In this document: positions 1 to 8,048 of the stretch, piece after piece | Numbering within the stretch: position 1 is the first letter of the stretch | Layout: each line of letters starts with the position of its first letter | Assembly (NCBI GenBank): GCA_947456965.1 | Contig: CANGTU010000002.1 | Span: forward strand, 1 to 64,000 | Direction of reading: 5' to 3' | Length of the DNA stretch: 64,000 nucleotides | DNA from: Flavobacteriales bacterium | GTDB taxonomy: Bacteria > Bacteroidota > Bacteroidia > Flavobacteriales_D > Sanyastnellaceae | Program-made: the position numbers and the translations under genes | Notes under the pieces: generated by a model | Seen by the model: the letters and a program-made list of their open reading frames with translations, nothing else | Database searches by the model: none | What the model was told of the DNA's origin: nothing

Positions 1-304
1 TATCCTTCCAGTGGCGGGGTGGTACAGCATCAATAAACATTTTCAGGATTCCGGGAAAACTGCCGTTGTATTCTGGCACCACAAACACGAACTTATCAAC
101 AGGTATGATCAGGTTATCCAGAATCTCTTGCATAACCGGTGATCGTTTGCCATAGAGATCGGACACGGCCAGGTCAGCAGGCAGATCACGCAGAGAAAGG
201 AGCTGGGAATCCTGACCTTCAGCGTTCAACAGTTCAGCATACAAGCGTGCTGCGGCTTCGGTGTAGCTATCGGGGCGGTTGGTGCCTGCGATAATGGTGA
301 TCAT
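1..304 (-). CDS. NADPH-dependent FMN reductase family protein (partial, C-terminus outside window)
   Basis: The reading frame starts at 304 on the minus strand and runs off the left edge, so only about 101 residues are visible. The N-terminus has the flavodoxin-like fold signature: a hydrophobic strand ending in GTNRPDSYT (residues 7-15), which in this family binds the FMN phosphate. At residues 78-86 it has PEYNGSFPG, the hallmark PEYN motif of NAD(P)H-dependent FMN/azo reductases. Family members are about 180 residues, so roughly half is missing. It diverges from the rightward gene run beginning near 567. The exact substrate (flavin, quinone, azo compound or chromate) cannot be told from sequence. 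Confidence 0.85.
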   Translation of the reverse strand, partial: MITIIAGTNRPDSYTEAAARLYAELLNAEGQDSQLLSLRDLPADLAVSDLYGKRSPVMQEILDNLIIPVDKFVFVVPEYNGSFPGILKMFIDAVPPRHWKD

Positions 305-504
305 AATTCGTTGGTTGTGAGGATTAACGATGACTGTCAGAACATCTCCCCTTCTCCCGCTCCGCGTTTCCCCGTTCGTGCCTTTTGCATCTCATTGATA
401 AATGGGGATTTAAGAAGGTTTTCAACATCGCGCTCACAAACTTCGTGTGTAAAACTTGGAAGGCGGGAAAAAGGTTCAGTCCAAATGTCCGGACTACTTT
501 CGCC

Positions 505-545
505 ATACTTCGTGAAACATAGTGAAATAAAGCGTTTCACAGCTA
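505..545. promoter_or_regulatory. Cluster of GTGAAA(C) half-sites forming a 7-bp inverted repeat upstream of parAB
   Basis: GTGAAAC at about 511 and GTTTCAC at about 534 form an inverted pair, with a further GTGAAAT between them. The outer arms resemble the half-sites of the ParB target parS (consensus TGTTTCACGTGAAACA), but in the wrong order and spacing for a canonical parS. They could equally be a simple hairpin in the leader of the downstream genes. This is a weak call, made because of the position about 370 bases before parA. Confidence 0.2.
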
Positions 546-566
546 CACACGGCATCGGTTAATCAC

Positions 567-896
567 ATGGAAATCACCTTCTGCGGGCATAGTTGTACAG
601 GTATCCTCCATTGCGGGGTCACCCCCCCGCTGGTCTCGTTCATAACACCGGATGAACGGGACAGGGATACCGCCAGCTCTGCCATTCGCCCTGAGGATAT
701 GCTGATTTCAGGCGTCCACCAGGTCTATGTGGCAGACACGCCAACCATGGCCCGCTCTTCACGAGCTGCTATTGGATTGGTGGGCATGCACGTGAATACG
801 TTTCCATGCATCGGAATGGACCGCAAGAGAGCCGGCAAGGCTTTGGCCGGCGCCACAAAGGCATCTTATCTGCCTGATACCAGGACAACCATTTGA
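567..896 (+). pseudogene. UPF0173 metallo-beta-lactamase-fold hydrolase relic with the central part deleted
   Basis: The frame is open for 109 residues, whereas UPF0173 (YtkL-type) metal-dependent hydrolases are about 225. The start, MEITFCGHSCTGI, matches the family start (M-I-T-x-x-GHSC-x-x-I). It then shows FITPDE and LISGVHQVYVAD, which aligns with the family's LISHGHQDHIAD. Directly after that it jumps to GMHVNTFPCIGMDRKRAGKA, which matches the conserved C-terminal MHYNTFP block. About 110 residues between the two blocks are absent. The zinc-binding HxHxDH has become GVHQVY, so metal binding should be lost. I infer an in-frame internal deletion followed by drift. It lies 15 bases before parA, where I recall intact copies in other Bacteroidota. 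Confidence 0.6.
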
Positions 897-911
897 ACTC
901 TGAAGAAGAAC

Positions 912-1724
912 ATGGGTAAAATCATCACTGTAGCCAACCAAAAGGGCGGTGTGGGAAAAACCACCTCCGCTATTAATCTCGCAGCGAGCCTGGGCGTGCT
1001 GGAGTACAAAACCCTCCTTGTGGATGCAGATCCTCAGGCGAACGCCACCAGCGGTGTGGGTATTGATCCTAAAAATGTGAAGACGAGCATCTACGAATGC
1101 CTGGTAAGCGACCTTCACCCGCGGGATATCATCATTTCCACAGAAAATCCGAACCTCGACCTGATTCCCGCCCACATCGACCTCGTAGGGGCAGAGATCG
1201 AACTCATCAATATGCCCAACCGCGAATACAATATGCGGCTGGCTATGAGCAAGATCCGGGACGATTATGATTTCATCATCATCGACTGCTCACCATCCCT
1301 CGGACTGGTGACGGTGAATTCCCTCACGGCTTCTGACAGCGTTATTGTACCTGTACAATGCGAGTATTTCGCGTTGGAAGGGCTGGGCAAACTACTGAAT
1401 ACCATCAAGATCGTTCAGCAAAAGCTGAATACTGACCTCACCATCGAGGGTATTCTGCTCACCATGTATGACACGCGACTGCGACTGAGCAATCAGGTGG
1501 TAGAAGAAGTGCGTCTGCATTTCCAGGACATTGTATTTGACACCATCATCCACCGCAATACCACGCTGGGTGAAGCACCCAGCTTCGGGCAAACAATCAT
1601 CATGCACGATGTAAGCTGCAAAGGTTCAGTCAACTACCTCAACCTCGCGCGGGAAATCCTGCAGAAGAATGACATGACCAAAATGAAAGGCGAAGACAAA
1701 TACATCTCTGTAGACAATGGCTAA
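912..1724 (+). CDS. parA: Chromosome-partitioning ATPase ParA/Soj
   Basis: A 270-residue Walker-type ATPase that, with ParB, segregates the chromosomal origin region. The deviant Walker A KGGVGKTT is at residues 11-18, DADPQ (A') at 38-42, and the Walker B segment IIIDCSPSLG near residue 124. The length is normal for chromosomal ParA, with no N-terminal DNA-binding extension of the plasmid type. The start ATG is the first residue of the conserved MGKIITVANQ block. It overlaps parB by 8 bases, so the two are likely translationally coupled. Confidence 0.97.
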   Translation: MGKIITVANQKGGVGKTTSAINLAASLGVLEYKTLLVDADPQANATSGVGIDPKNVKTSIYECLVSDLHPRDIIISTENPNLDLIPAHIDLVGAEIELINMPNREYNMRLAMSKIRDDYDFIIIDCSPSLGLVTVNSLTASDSVIVPVQCEYFALEGLGKLLNTIKIVQQKLNTDLTIEGILLTMYDTRLRLSNQVVEEVRLHFQDIVFDTIIHRNTTLGEAPSFGQTIIMHDVSCKGSVNYLNLAREILQKNDMTKMKGEDKYISVDNG

Positions 1725-2640
1725 AAAGCAAGCACTGGGGCGCGGACTGAGCGCTCTGCTCGAAAATGCTCCGGTATCCGGCAGCGCCCGATCCTCCAGC
1801 GGGGAGGTAACCGAAGTGGCTGAAGCAACTGAAGCGCAGCATGAAATAGGTCACGTGGCGGGTCCCATCTCGCTGGTGCGGATCTCACAGATTGAAGCCA
1901 ACCCCTTTCAGCCACGCCAGGACTTCAATAGCGATGCGCTCTCTGAACTGGCCCAGAGCATTCGTGAGCTCGGACTTATCCAGCCGATCACTGTCCGGAA
2001 AATTGCCGCCCAGAAGTACCAGATCATTTCTGGTGAACGCCGCTTCCGTGCAGCGCAGATGGCTGGCGTGGACGAGGTGCCGGTATATATCCGCACCGCC
2101 AATGACCAGGCTATGCTGGAAATGGCCCTCGTGGAGAACATCCAGCGCGAAAACCTGAATGCCCTCGAAGTCGCCATCAGCTATAAGCGGCTGATGGAGG
2201 AGTGTAACATGAATACGGAGCAACTGGCTGACCGTGTTGGAAAGGACCGCACCACCGTGACCAATTATGTCAGGCTGCTTAAGCTCCCACCGGAAATACA
2301 GGTGGGCATCATCGAGAAGAAAATTTCCATGGGCCATGCCCGTGCATTGATCAATGCTGAGCCTGAATCCCGGCAGCTCAAGATATACAAGCAGATACTG
2401 GAAAAGGACCTCAGCGTCAGAAAGGTGGAAGAACTCGTTAAGGAAGACGACACTCCCCAACTATTCCGCTCTGCCAAAGTCATCCTGCCTATTGAATTCC
2501 AAAAGATGCAGGCTGACCTCCGTCTGAGGTTTGGCAAGAAGGCCCGGCTCCAGCGCAATGAGCACGGCATGGGCAAGATCGAGCTACCTTTCGCAACGGA
2601 TGACGACCTGCAGCGGATCATCGATATGCTGGAACTCTGA
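1717..2640 (+). CDS. parB: Chromosome-partitioning protein ParB/Spo0J
   Basis: A 307-residue ParB that binds parS sites and spreads along DNA as a CTP-dependent clamp. The N-terminal ParB/Srx fold is visible: the GERRFRAAQMAGV box at about 106-118 (CTP-binding arginine patch) and ENIQREN(L)N at about 141-149. A helix-turn-helix region follows (DRVGKDRTTVTNYVRLLKL, about 175-195), with a short C-terminal dimerisation part. The start lies inside the end of parA in another frame. No canonical parS was found in the window; a doubtful half-site cluster lies near 505-545. Confidence 0.97.
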   Translation: MAKKQALGRGLSALLENAPVSGSARSSSGEVTEVAEATEAQHEIGHVAGPISLVRISQIEANPFQPRQDFNSDALSELAQSIRELGLIQPITVRKIAAQKYQIISGERRFRAAQMAGVDEVPVYIRTANDQAMLEMALVENIQRENLNALEVAISYKRLMEECNMNTEQLADRVGKDRTTVTNYVRLLKLPPEIQVGIIEKKISMGHARALINAEPESRQLKIYKQILEKDLSVRKVEELVKEDDTPQLFRSAKVILPIEFQKMQADLRLRFGKKARLQRNEHGMGKIELPFATDDDLQRIIDMLEL

Positions 2641-2644
2641 CCCG

Positions 2645-3253
2645 ATGGTCAGGATCCTCTGGCTGCTGCTCACCATTCTGCTCCTCAGCCCCACCCTGCT
2701 TTGCGGACAGTATGCACCTGCAGGAAGTACGCGTGCCGCGGCATTTCGGACCAAGGTAGCGCCGGTGCATGCCGACTCTCTCCCGCAAAGCCGCTTCAGG
2801 CAAAAGTGGAACATGGAACACAGTCCGCTCCGAGCCACGGTATATGCAGCTGTATTACCTGGGGCCGGACAGATTTACAACCGCAAGTACTGGAAGTTGC
2901 CCATTCTGTATGCCGGAATGGGTATCTGTGTGGGCTTCATCATAGACAATACCAGGCAGTACAGGACGCTTCGCGACTCCTATATCGCGGTGGCCGATGG
3001 CGATCCATCAACCAAGCCGCCACTGGAGGGCACTGCTTCCAGCCTTGATTCGGAACAGGAACGCTTCAGACGATACACAGAACTGAGCTACATGGCCTTG
3101 ATCGGTGTGTACATGCTTCAAATCATCGATGCGAATGTGGATGGTCATCTCCACTACTTCGACGTGGGACCGAACCTCAGTCTGAATGTCCATCCAACCC
3201 TCCTGAATACCGGACGTGTGCAGCCTGCACTGGGATTCACCCTTCGACTTTAA
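2645..3253 (+). CDS. DUF5683 domain membrane protein
   Basis: A 202-residue protein with an N-terminal signal or membrane segment (MVRILWLLLTILLLSPTLL). At about 72-85 comes a block around LPGAGQIYNRKYWK, characteristic of DUF5683 proteins found after parB in Bacteroidota. A second hydrophobic stretch around YAGMGICVGFII suggests inner-membrane anchoring. The start at 2645 is preferred because the frame upstream of it only reads through the end of parB in a non-coding phase. The function is unknown. The conserved position between parB and dapB suggests a housekeeping rather than accessory role. Confidence 0.88.
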   Translation: MVRILWLLLTILLLSPTLLCGQYAPAGSTRAAAFRTKVAPVHADSLPQSRFRQKWNMEHSPLRATVYAAVLPGAGQIYNRKYWKLPILYAGMGICVGFIIDNTRQYRTLRDSYIAVADGDPSTKPPLEGTASSLDSEQERFRRYTELSYMALIGVYMLQIIDANVDGHLHYFDVGPNLSLNVHPTLLNTGRVQPALGFTLRL

Positions 3254-3258
3254 CTTAG
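3251..3258 (+). promoter_or_regulatory. TAnnTTTG-like box (TAACTTAG) 4 nt before dapB
   Basis: The box overlaps the DUF5683 stop codon and ends four bases before the dapB ATG. With the Bacteroidota -7 consensus TAnnTTTG this would place the transcription start at or next to the start codon, i.e. a leaderless transcript. One position deviates from consensus. Confidence 0.35.
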
Positions 3259-3262
3259 CCGC

Positions 3263-3973
3263 ATGGAGATTGCCCTGATCGGATATGGAAAGATGGGCCG
3301 CGAGATTGAAGCGGTACTGCAGGAACGCGGTCACACCGTGTGCCTGCGTGTGAGCAGCTCAGCCGCGCTGCAGGCCGGCGATCTCAAAGGCGCCGATACA
3401 GCCATCGAGTTTTCTCGTCCGGAAGCCGCCGTGGACCATATCCTCACATGCTTCTCTGCCGGAGTGCCCGTGGTGGTGGGAACCACCGGCTGGTATAGCC
3501 GCCTGCCTGAGGTACGGGCGGCAGCCGCCCAGCAAAGGAGCGCACTCCTCTATGCTACCAACTTCTCCATTGGCGTGCAGGTCGTGTTCCATGTGAACCG
3601 CCAACTTGCCCGCATCATGGAAAAGCTCGATGAATATGATCCCGGCATCATGGAGATCCACCACACGATGAAACTCGATGCACCGAGTGGCACGGCTATC
3701 ACTCTTGCCGAGGGAATCCTCGACGAGATCACCCGCAAAGATTCCTGGGTCAACCACCTCGCCGAACAACCCCATGAACTCACCATTATATCCCAGCGGG
3801 AAGGTGAAGTACCCGGTACTCATATGGTCACCTGGAACAGCCGCAACGACAACATCAGCCTCATCCACGAGGCCCGCAACCGCCGGGGATTTGCGCTCGG
3901 CGCCGTAAAAGCCGCCGAATGGCTCCAGGGCAAGAGCGGTGTTTATACCATGCATGATTTCCTGAAATTCTGA
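3263..3973 (+). CDS. dapB: 4-hydroxy-tetrahydrodipicolinate reductase DapB
   Basis: This 236-residue enzyme reduces 4-hydroxy-tetrahydrodipicolinate with NAD(P)H in the diaminopimelate/lysine pathway, in the cytoplasm. The nucleotide-binding GYGKMG is at residues 7-12, followed by EFSRPEA near 49 and GTTGW near 73. The active-site block EIHHTMKLDAPSGTA (catalytic His and Lys, and the substrate-binding SGT) is at about 131-145. The length is typical for the shorter Bacteroidota form. It is followed after 10 bases by lepB. Confidence 0.96.
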   Translation: MEIALIGYGKMGREIEAVLQERGHTVCLRVSSSAALQAGDLKGADTAIEFSRPEAAVDHILTCFSAGVPVVVGTTGWYSRLPEVRAAAAQQRSALLYATNFSIGVQVVFHVNRQLARIMEKLDEYDPGIMEIHHTMKLDAPSGTAITLAEGILDEITRKDSWVNHLAEQPHELTIISQREGEVPGTHMVTWNSRNDNISLIHEARNRRGFALGAVKAAEWLQGKSGVYTMHDFLKF

Positions 3974-3983
3974 ATGACTGGCT

Positions 3984-5639
3984 ATGTATCTCCCTGAAAT
4001 ATTCCTTCTGCTCCTGGTTGCAGTGTACTGTGTAACTCTTCACAGGTTGCTTTCCCGGGCCTATAAACCCACATTCCTCAGCTACATCCCCGTGGTGCAG
4101 TTCATCCCCTTCCTGCAGGTGATTAAGCGCCCCTGGTGGTGGATTATTCTGTTGCTCATTCCTGGCGTGAACCTGGTGATGCTCATGATAATCAATGTGG
4201 AACTGGGCATTTCCTTCAACAAGCGGACTACAGCCGAGCAGTGGAAATTTGCTCTGTTGCCCTGGTATGCGTTACCTCAACTGGCCTTTCTTGATCAGAA
4301 TGCCATCTATGTGGGACCGCGCGACTGGAAGAACAAGAAAAAGAGTTTCACCCGGGAATGGGGCGAAGCCATTGTTTTTGCCATCGTAGCCGCTACGGTA
4401 ATCCGGACCTTCTTCTTAGAGGCCTTTACTATTCCCACGCCATCGATGGAAAAAAGCATGCTGGTAGGCGATTACCTGTTTGTAAGCAAGATGGCTTATG
4501 GCCCCAAAATTCCGCAGACTCCTGTGTCCGTTCCTTTCGTGCACAACACACTTCCCGGCAGTATGCGCAACAGCTATGTGGAGTGGTTCAACCTACCCTA
4601 CTTCCGTCTGCCTGGCCTGGGACGGGTAGAGCGGTTTGATCCGGTGGTGTTCAATTTCCCCCACGGAGATACCATACTCGTGGATGCGTATTACGCCGGT
4701 CATGACTACTACCAGATCCTGCGCACGGAAGCCCTGTATCTGGCCGGCAACCGCTTTGATGAGTACAAGGCCAACCGAACCAGGTACGAGGCCATGGCCA
4801 GACGCAACTTCGGGCAGAAGAAGGTGTGTGAATCCTGCAAGGCGGGACGTCAAACCCGCAAAGGATACCCCATCGGTGGGGTGAAAGACCGTCCGGTAGA
4901 TAAAAAAGAAAACTACATCAAGCGCTGTATCGGTTTGCCCGGTGAGTCGCTCCAGATCATCAATCGTCAGGTGTACATCAATGGAAAACCCATAGAGAAT
5001 CCCGAAGGTCTGATGTTCAGCTACTACTTCGGGGTGAGTTCGGCCAATGTGCTGGGCAAGGTGGAAGAGGAAATGGACATCCCTGGCCGCATGCTGGAAC
5101 CTGTAGGGCAGGATAGTCTCGGCCGCTATGTGTACCGCGCGTCGTTCACGGATTATGAGTTCAGGAAACTCAGCAAGAATAAGGATATCCGGTTTATCGA
5201 GGTGTCCAATGACTCCCTCGCGGGAGAGAATATGATGGAGATTTTCCCCAATTCACCGATGGCGCCGTTCAATACCTGGACGCGTGATAATCTGGGACCG
5301 CTTCGGATACCGGCAGCTGGGGAAAGTATAGACCTTACGCCCGCGAACATCGCCATGTACAAGCGTGTCATCACCGTTTACGAAGGTGCCACGTGGGAAG
5401 AGCGCGATGGAGGGATTGTCATTAATGGAGTGCCTGCATCCTCCTATACGTTCAAGTACAACTATTACTGGATGATGGGAGACAACAGGCATCAGAGCGC
5501 TGACAGCCGCTACTGGGGCTTTGTTCCGGAAACTCACATTGTGGGCAAGGCTGTGTTCACCTGGTTCTCCAAGGAGAAAGAGGAATACCACGGAAGCTCT
5601 CGTATCCGCTGGAGCCGCATCTTCCGAATGGTTGAATGA
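3984..5639 (+). CDS. lepB: Signal peptidase I (LepB), large Bacteroidota form
   Basis: A 551-residue membrane serine protease that removes signal peptides at the periplasmic face. Two N-terminal hydrophobic segments occur near residues 3-20 and 45-70, and another near 125-145. The catalytic Ser lies in PTPSMEKSML (about 154), the general-base Lys in KRCIGLPGES (about 313), and the box E motif GDNRHQSADSRYWG near 499. It is longer than E. coli LepB (324 aa) because of an insertion between the Ser and Lys boxes. The insertion carries a CESCKAG motif whose role I do not know. It sits between dapB and a WbqC-family gene in the same run. Confidence 0.95.
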   Translation: MYLPEIFLLLLVAVYCVTLHRLLSRAYKPTFLSYIPVVQFIPFLQVIKRPWWWIILLLIPGVNLVMLMIINVELGISFNKRTTAEQWKFALLPWYALPQLAFLDQNAIYVGPRDWKNKKKSFTREWGEAIVFAIVAATVIRTFFLEAFTIPTPSMEKSMLVGDYLFVSKMAYGPKIPQTPVSVPFVHNTLPGSMRNSYVEWFNLPYFRLPGLGRVERFDPVVFNFPHGDTILVDAYYAGHDYYQILRTEALYLAGNRFDEYKANRTRYEAMARRNFGQKKVCESCKAGRQTRKGYPIGGVKDRPVDKKENYIKRCIGLPGESLQIINRQVYINGKPIENPEGLMFSYYFGVSSANVLGKVEEEMDIPGRMLEPVGQDSLGRYVYRASFTDYEFRKLSKNKDIRFIEVSNDSLAGENMMEIFPNSPMAPFNTWTRDNLGPLRIPAAGESIDLTPANIAMYKRVITVYEGATWEERDGGIVINGVPASSYTFKYNYYWMMGDNRHQSADSRYWGFVPETHIVGKAVFTWFSKEKEEYHGSSRIRWSRIFRMVE

Positions 5640-5643
5640 GGCT

Positions 5644-6267
5644 ATGGTAATCCTGCCGCTGTGTCCGTTTCCTCCTCCCTGGTGGTGGAAGCAGGTGCTC
5701 GAGGGAAATGCCGTGATAGACCTCGGTGAGCATTATGTTCATCAAACCCTGCGCAATCGGTTTCACATCCTCGGTCCGCAGGGAATTCAGGTCCTCACTG
5801 TGCCTGTATTGGGTCAGCGCGGTAAAAAGGTAGCTGCGGGCAGCATCCGTGTATCAGCGCATGGCAAATGGCAGCGGGAGCACCTGGGAGCCATCCGGGC
5901 GGCCTATGGTAAATCAGCTGGCTATCCGCACCTTGAAGAGGCTCTGGAGGGACTCTACGGCGATCCTGAAATCACCCTGATGGCCGATTTCAGTCGGCGG
6001 AGCATCAGCATCCTGTCCGCATGGGCGGGAATTGACCAGCCGGTCTTCAGCGAAACGTATCTCCAGCCGGGGCTGGATGATCATGATGCCCGGCCACTCT
6101 TTCGCCGTCATGGCCAGCTGCCGGCTTTGCCCGCGTATACTCAGGTGTTTGCAGACCGGATGAGCCACGTGGCCGGTCTCTCCCTCCTCGATGCAGCCAT
6201 GAATCTCGGTCCGCTTGCCGCAGCCCGTTTAGAAGTGTGGAAAATTGAAGGCAATTCGCGTCAATAA
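5644..6267 (+). CDS. WbqC family protein
   Basis: A 207-residue protein resembling the WbqC-like family. It has an N-terminal P-P-W-W segment, ENAVIDLGEHYVHQT-like text (here EGNAVIDLGEHYVHQT), a TVPV beta-strand, the positively charged WQREHLGAIRAAYGKS block and YPHLEEAL. These match the family pattern of substrate-binding residues near the centre. WbqC proteins are linked to sugar or O-antigen biosynthesis in some bacteria, but their reaction is not established here. The start at 5644 lies 4 bases after the lepB stop. The frame is open upstream, but that part only shadows lepB. Confidence 0.8.
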   Translation: MVILPLCPFPPPWWWKQVLEGNAVIDLGEHYVHQTLRNRFHILGPQGIQVLTVPVLGQRGKKVAAGSIRVSAHGKWQREHLGAIRAAYGKSAGYPHLEEALEGLYGDPEITLMADFSRRSISILSAWAGIDQPVFSETYLQPGLDDHDARPLFRRHGQLPALPAYTQVFADRMSHVAGLSLLDAAMNLGPLAAARLEVWKIEGNSRQ

Positions 6268-6299
6268 GGACGCCGTGTATCCGATTTTTGCGATTCACC

Positions 6300-8039
6300 A
6301 TGCACACCAAACGAACCGACCTCGTCCGCTTCTTCCTGATCCTGGGCATTATCCTGCTTGGCACCTATCTGCTTTCCTTCTTTTTCGTCAAATGGGACCT
6401 CACCGAAGAAAAGCGCCACACCCTTACGCCAGCCACCCGGGAGATGCTCCAGGAAATGCAGGACCGGGTCTTTGTGCGGTGTTATCTGCATGGCGATTTT
6501 CCGGCAGGATTCAAGCGCCTGGAGCAGAACATCCGGGAGCGGCTTCAGGAATTCCGCGACTACAGCGATGGAAGGGTGGATTACGAGTTTATCAATATCT
6601 ACGAAAGCGGCAATAAAAAGACCATAGCTGAAAACGAGCAAGCCCTTTTTGAGAAAGGCTTGCGTTTCACCCGGCTCACCTTTGAAGTCAGCGGCGCTAC
6701 CCAGTCACAACTCGTTTGGCCAGCGGCCATTCTGGAGTACAAGGGCAAGGAGTACCCCGTTCAGTTTTACAAGAGCGATATGCCAGAGCCCACGGATGAC
6801 ATGGTGAACAGCTCCGTGAATAACCTGGAATATGAGCTCGCCAGTAATTTTCGCAAGGCCCTGAGACGGGATCGTCCGGCCATAGCCGTGCTCGAAGGTC
6901 ACCGCGAACTGGAGGATATTCGCATGGCTGACTTTCTGCTCGCCCTCGAAGAGAATTATGATCTGGATTTCGTGAAGATAGATGAGCGCATCAACGCGCT
7001 CAGCGACAAGCTACCCAATTCTACCGTTCGGACCAACAAGTTCCAGGCTCTGATCGTAGCCAAGCCGGACAGTCTGTTCAGTTTTCGCGACCGGGTGGTG
7101 ATCGATCAGTTTGTTATGAATGGAGGCAAGGTGCTGTGGCTGGTGGACCCTGTGCTCACCGACCTCGACAGTCTGTCCGCCCAGCAACAGACCATGGCAG
7201 TGAGCAATGAGATGGGTTTATATGACATGGTGTATGCTTACGGTGCGCGCATGAACCGCAATCTCGTGATTGACTTTCAGGGCGCACCCATTGCCTTCGA
7301 TGCTGGTCCGCAGGGCAACCAGAGGCAGATCCAGATGTTCACCTGGTACTATGCTCCGCTGGTATTTCCCCCGGATAATCCGCATCCCATAGTAGCTAAC
7401 CTCGATCCGGTCAAGTTTGACTTTGCGAGCAGTATTGATACGGTCAATCAGGACCCAGCCATCCGCAAGGTTCCTCTGCTTTTCAGCTCCTTGCTTTCGA
7501 AGGAGCTCAAGACACCCGTGCGGGTCAATACAGCCATTGTCGAACTCGGGCAGGATTACTTCGCACAGAATCCAACACCGGGTCGTATCATGGCCCTGCT
7601 GATGGAAGGCGAATTCCCGGCCGCCATTCAGGAAGGTTTGCCTGCTGAATTTAAGACCAGCCCTGACATAGCCTATCGCGACCGGAGTGTACCCACCAAG
7701 ATGATTGTGATTGCCGACGGAGACGTGGTGCGCAACCAGGTGATGCCTACTCCCGAAGGCCCTGTTCCGCAGGCATTGGGATATGACCGGTATGCCCGGC
7801 GCGTGATCTATGACAACAAGGAATTTCTGCTCAATTGCATGAACTACCTGCTCGATGATCAGGCTCTGATCAGTGTGCGGTCGCGCACCATCAAGCTGCG
7901 GAAGCTGGATGAGGCGGCCATCAATAAAAACCGCACAGCCATTCAGGTGCGCACGGTGGCCCTGCCCATCCTGGTGGTCATGGGACTCGGGTCAGCACAA
8001 TACGTGATGCGTCGCCGCAAGTGGACGAAGCCATCCTAA
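6300..8039 (+). CDS. gldG: GldG, gliding-motility ABC transporter auxiliary protein
   Basis: A 579-residue protein with an N-terminal membrane segment (about 8-30), a long periplasmic domain typical of GldG/ABC_transp_aux (the KWDLTEEKRHTLTPAT block at about 32-47 is diagnostic), and a C-terminal membrane helix (VALPILVVMGLGSA) followed by a basic tail. In Flavobacterium GldA, GldF and GldG form an ABC transporter needed for gliding. Here gldG is flanked by a WbqC gene and a DUF4340 gene, and no permease gene gldF is adjacent. I chose ATG 6300 over an in-frame TTG at 6288 because the hydrophobic segment begins soon after it. Confidence 0.9.
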   Translation: MHTKRTDLVRFFLILGIILLGTYLLSFFFVKWDLTEEKRHTLTPATREMLQEMQDRVFVRCYLHGDFPAGFKRLEQNIRERLQEFRDYSDGRVDYEFINIYESGNKKTIAENEQALFEKGLRFTRLTFEVSGATQSQLVWPAAILEYKGKEYPVQFYKSDMPEPTDDMVNSSVNNLEYELASNFRKALRRDRPAIAVLEGHRELEDIRMADFLLALEENYDLDFVKIDERINALSDKLPNSTVRTNKFQALIVAKPDSLFSFRDRVVIDQFVMNGGKVLWLVDPVLTDLDSLSAQQQTMAVSNEMGLYDMVYAYGARMNRNLVIDFQGAPIAFDAGPQGNQRQIQMFTWYYAPLVFPPDNPHPIVANLDPVKFDFASSIDTVNQDPAIRKVPLLFSSLLSKELKTPVRVNTAIVELGQDYFAQNPTPGRIMALLMEGEFPAAIQEGLPAEFKTSPDIAYRDRSVPTKMIVIADGDVVRNQVMPTPEGPVPQALGYDRYARRVIYDNKEFLLNCMNYLLDDQALISVRSRTIKLRKLDEAAINKNRTAIQVRTVALPILVVMGLGSAQYVMRRRKWTKPS

Positions 8040-8048
8040 CCTCCTGCC

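Noticed and set aside
505-545. A true parS site
   Set aside because: The half-sites are in the wrong order and lack the CACGTG centre. No TGTT(T/C)CACGTG(G/A)AACA was found in the window, so it is only listed as a weak regulatory feature.
311-562. Two or three open frames of 60-83 codons on both strands upstream of the UPF0173 relic
   Set aside because: No family resemblance, poor composition and mutual overlap; they look like chance frames in an intergenic stretch.
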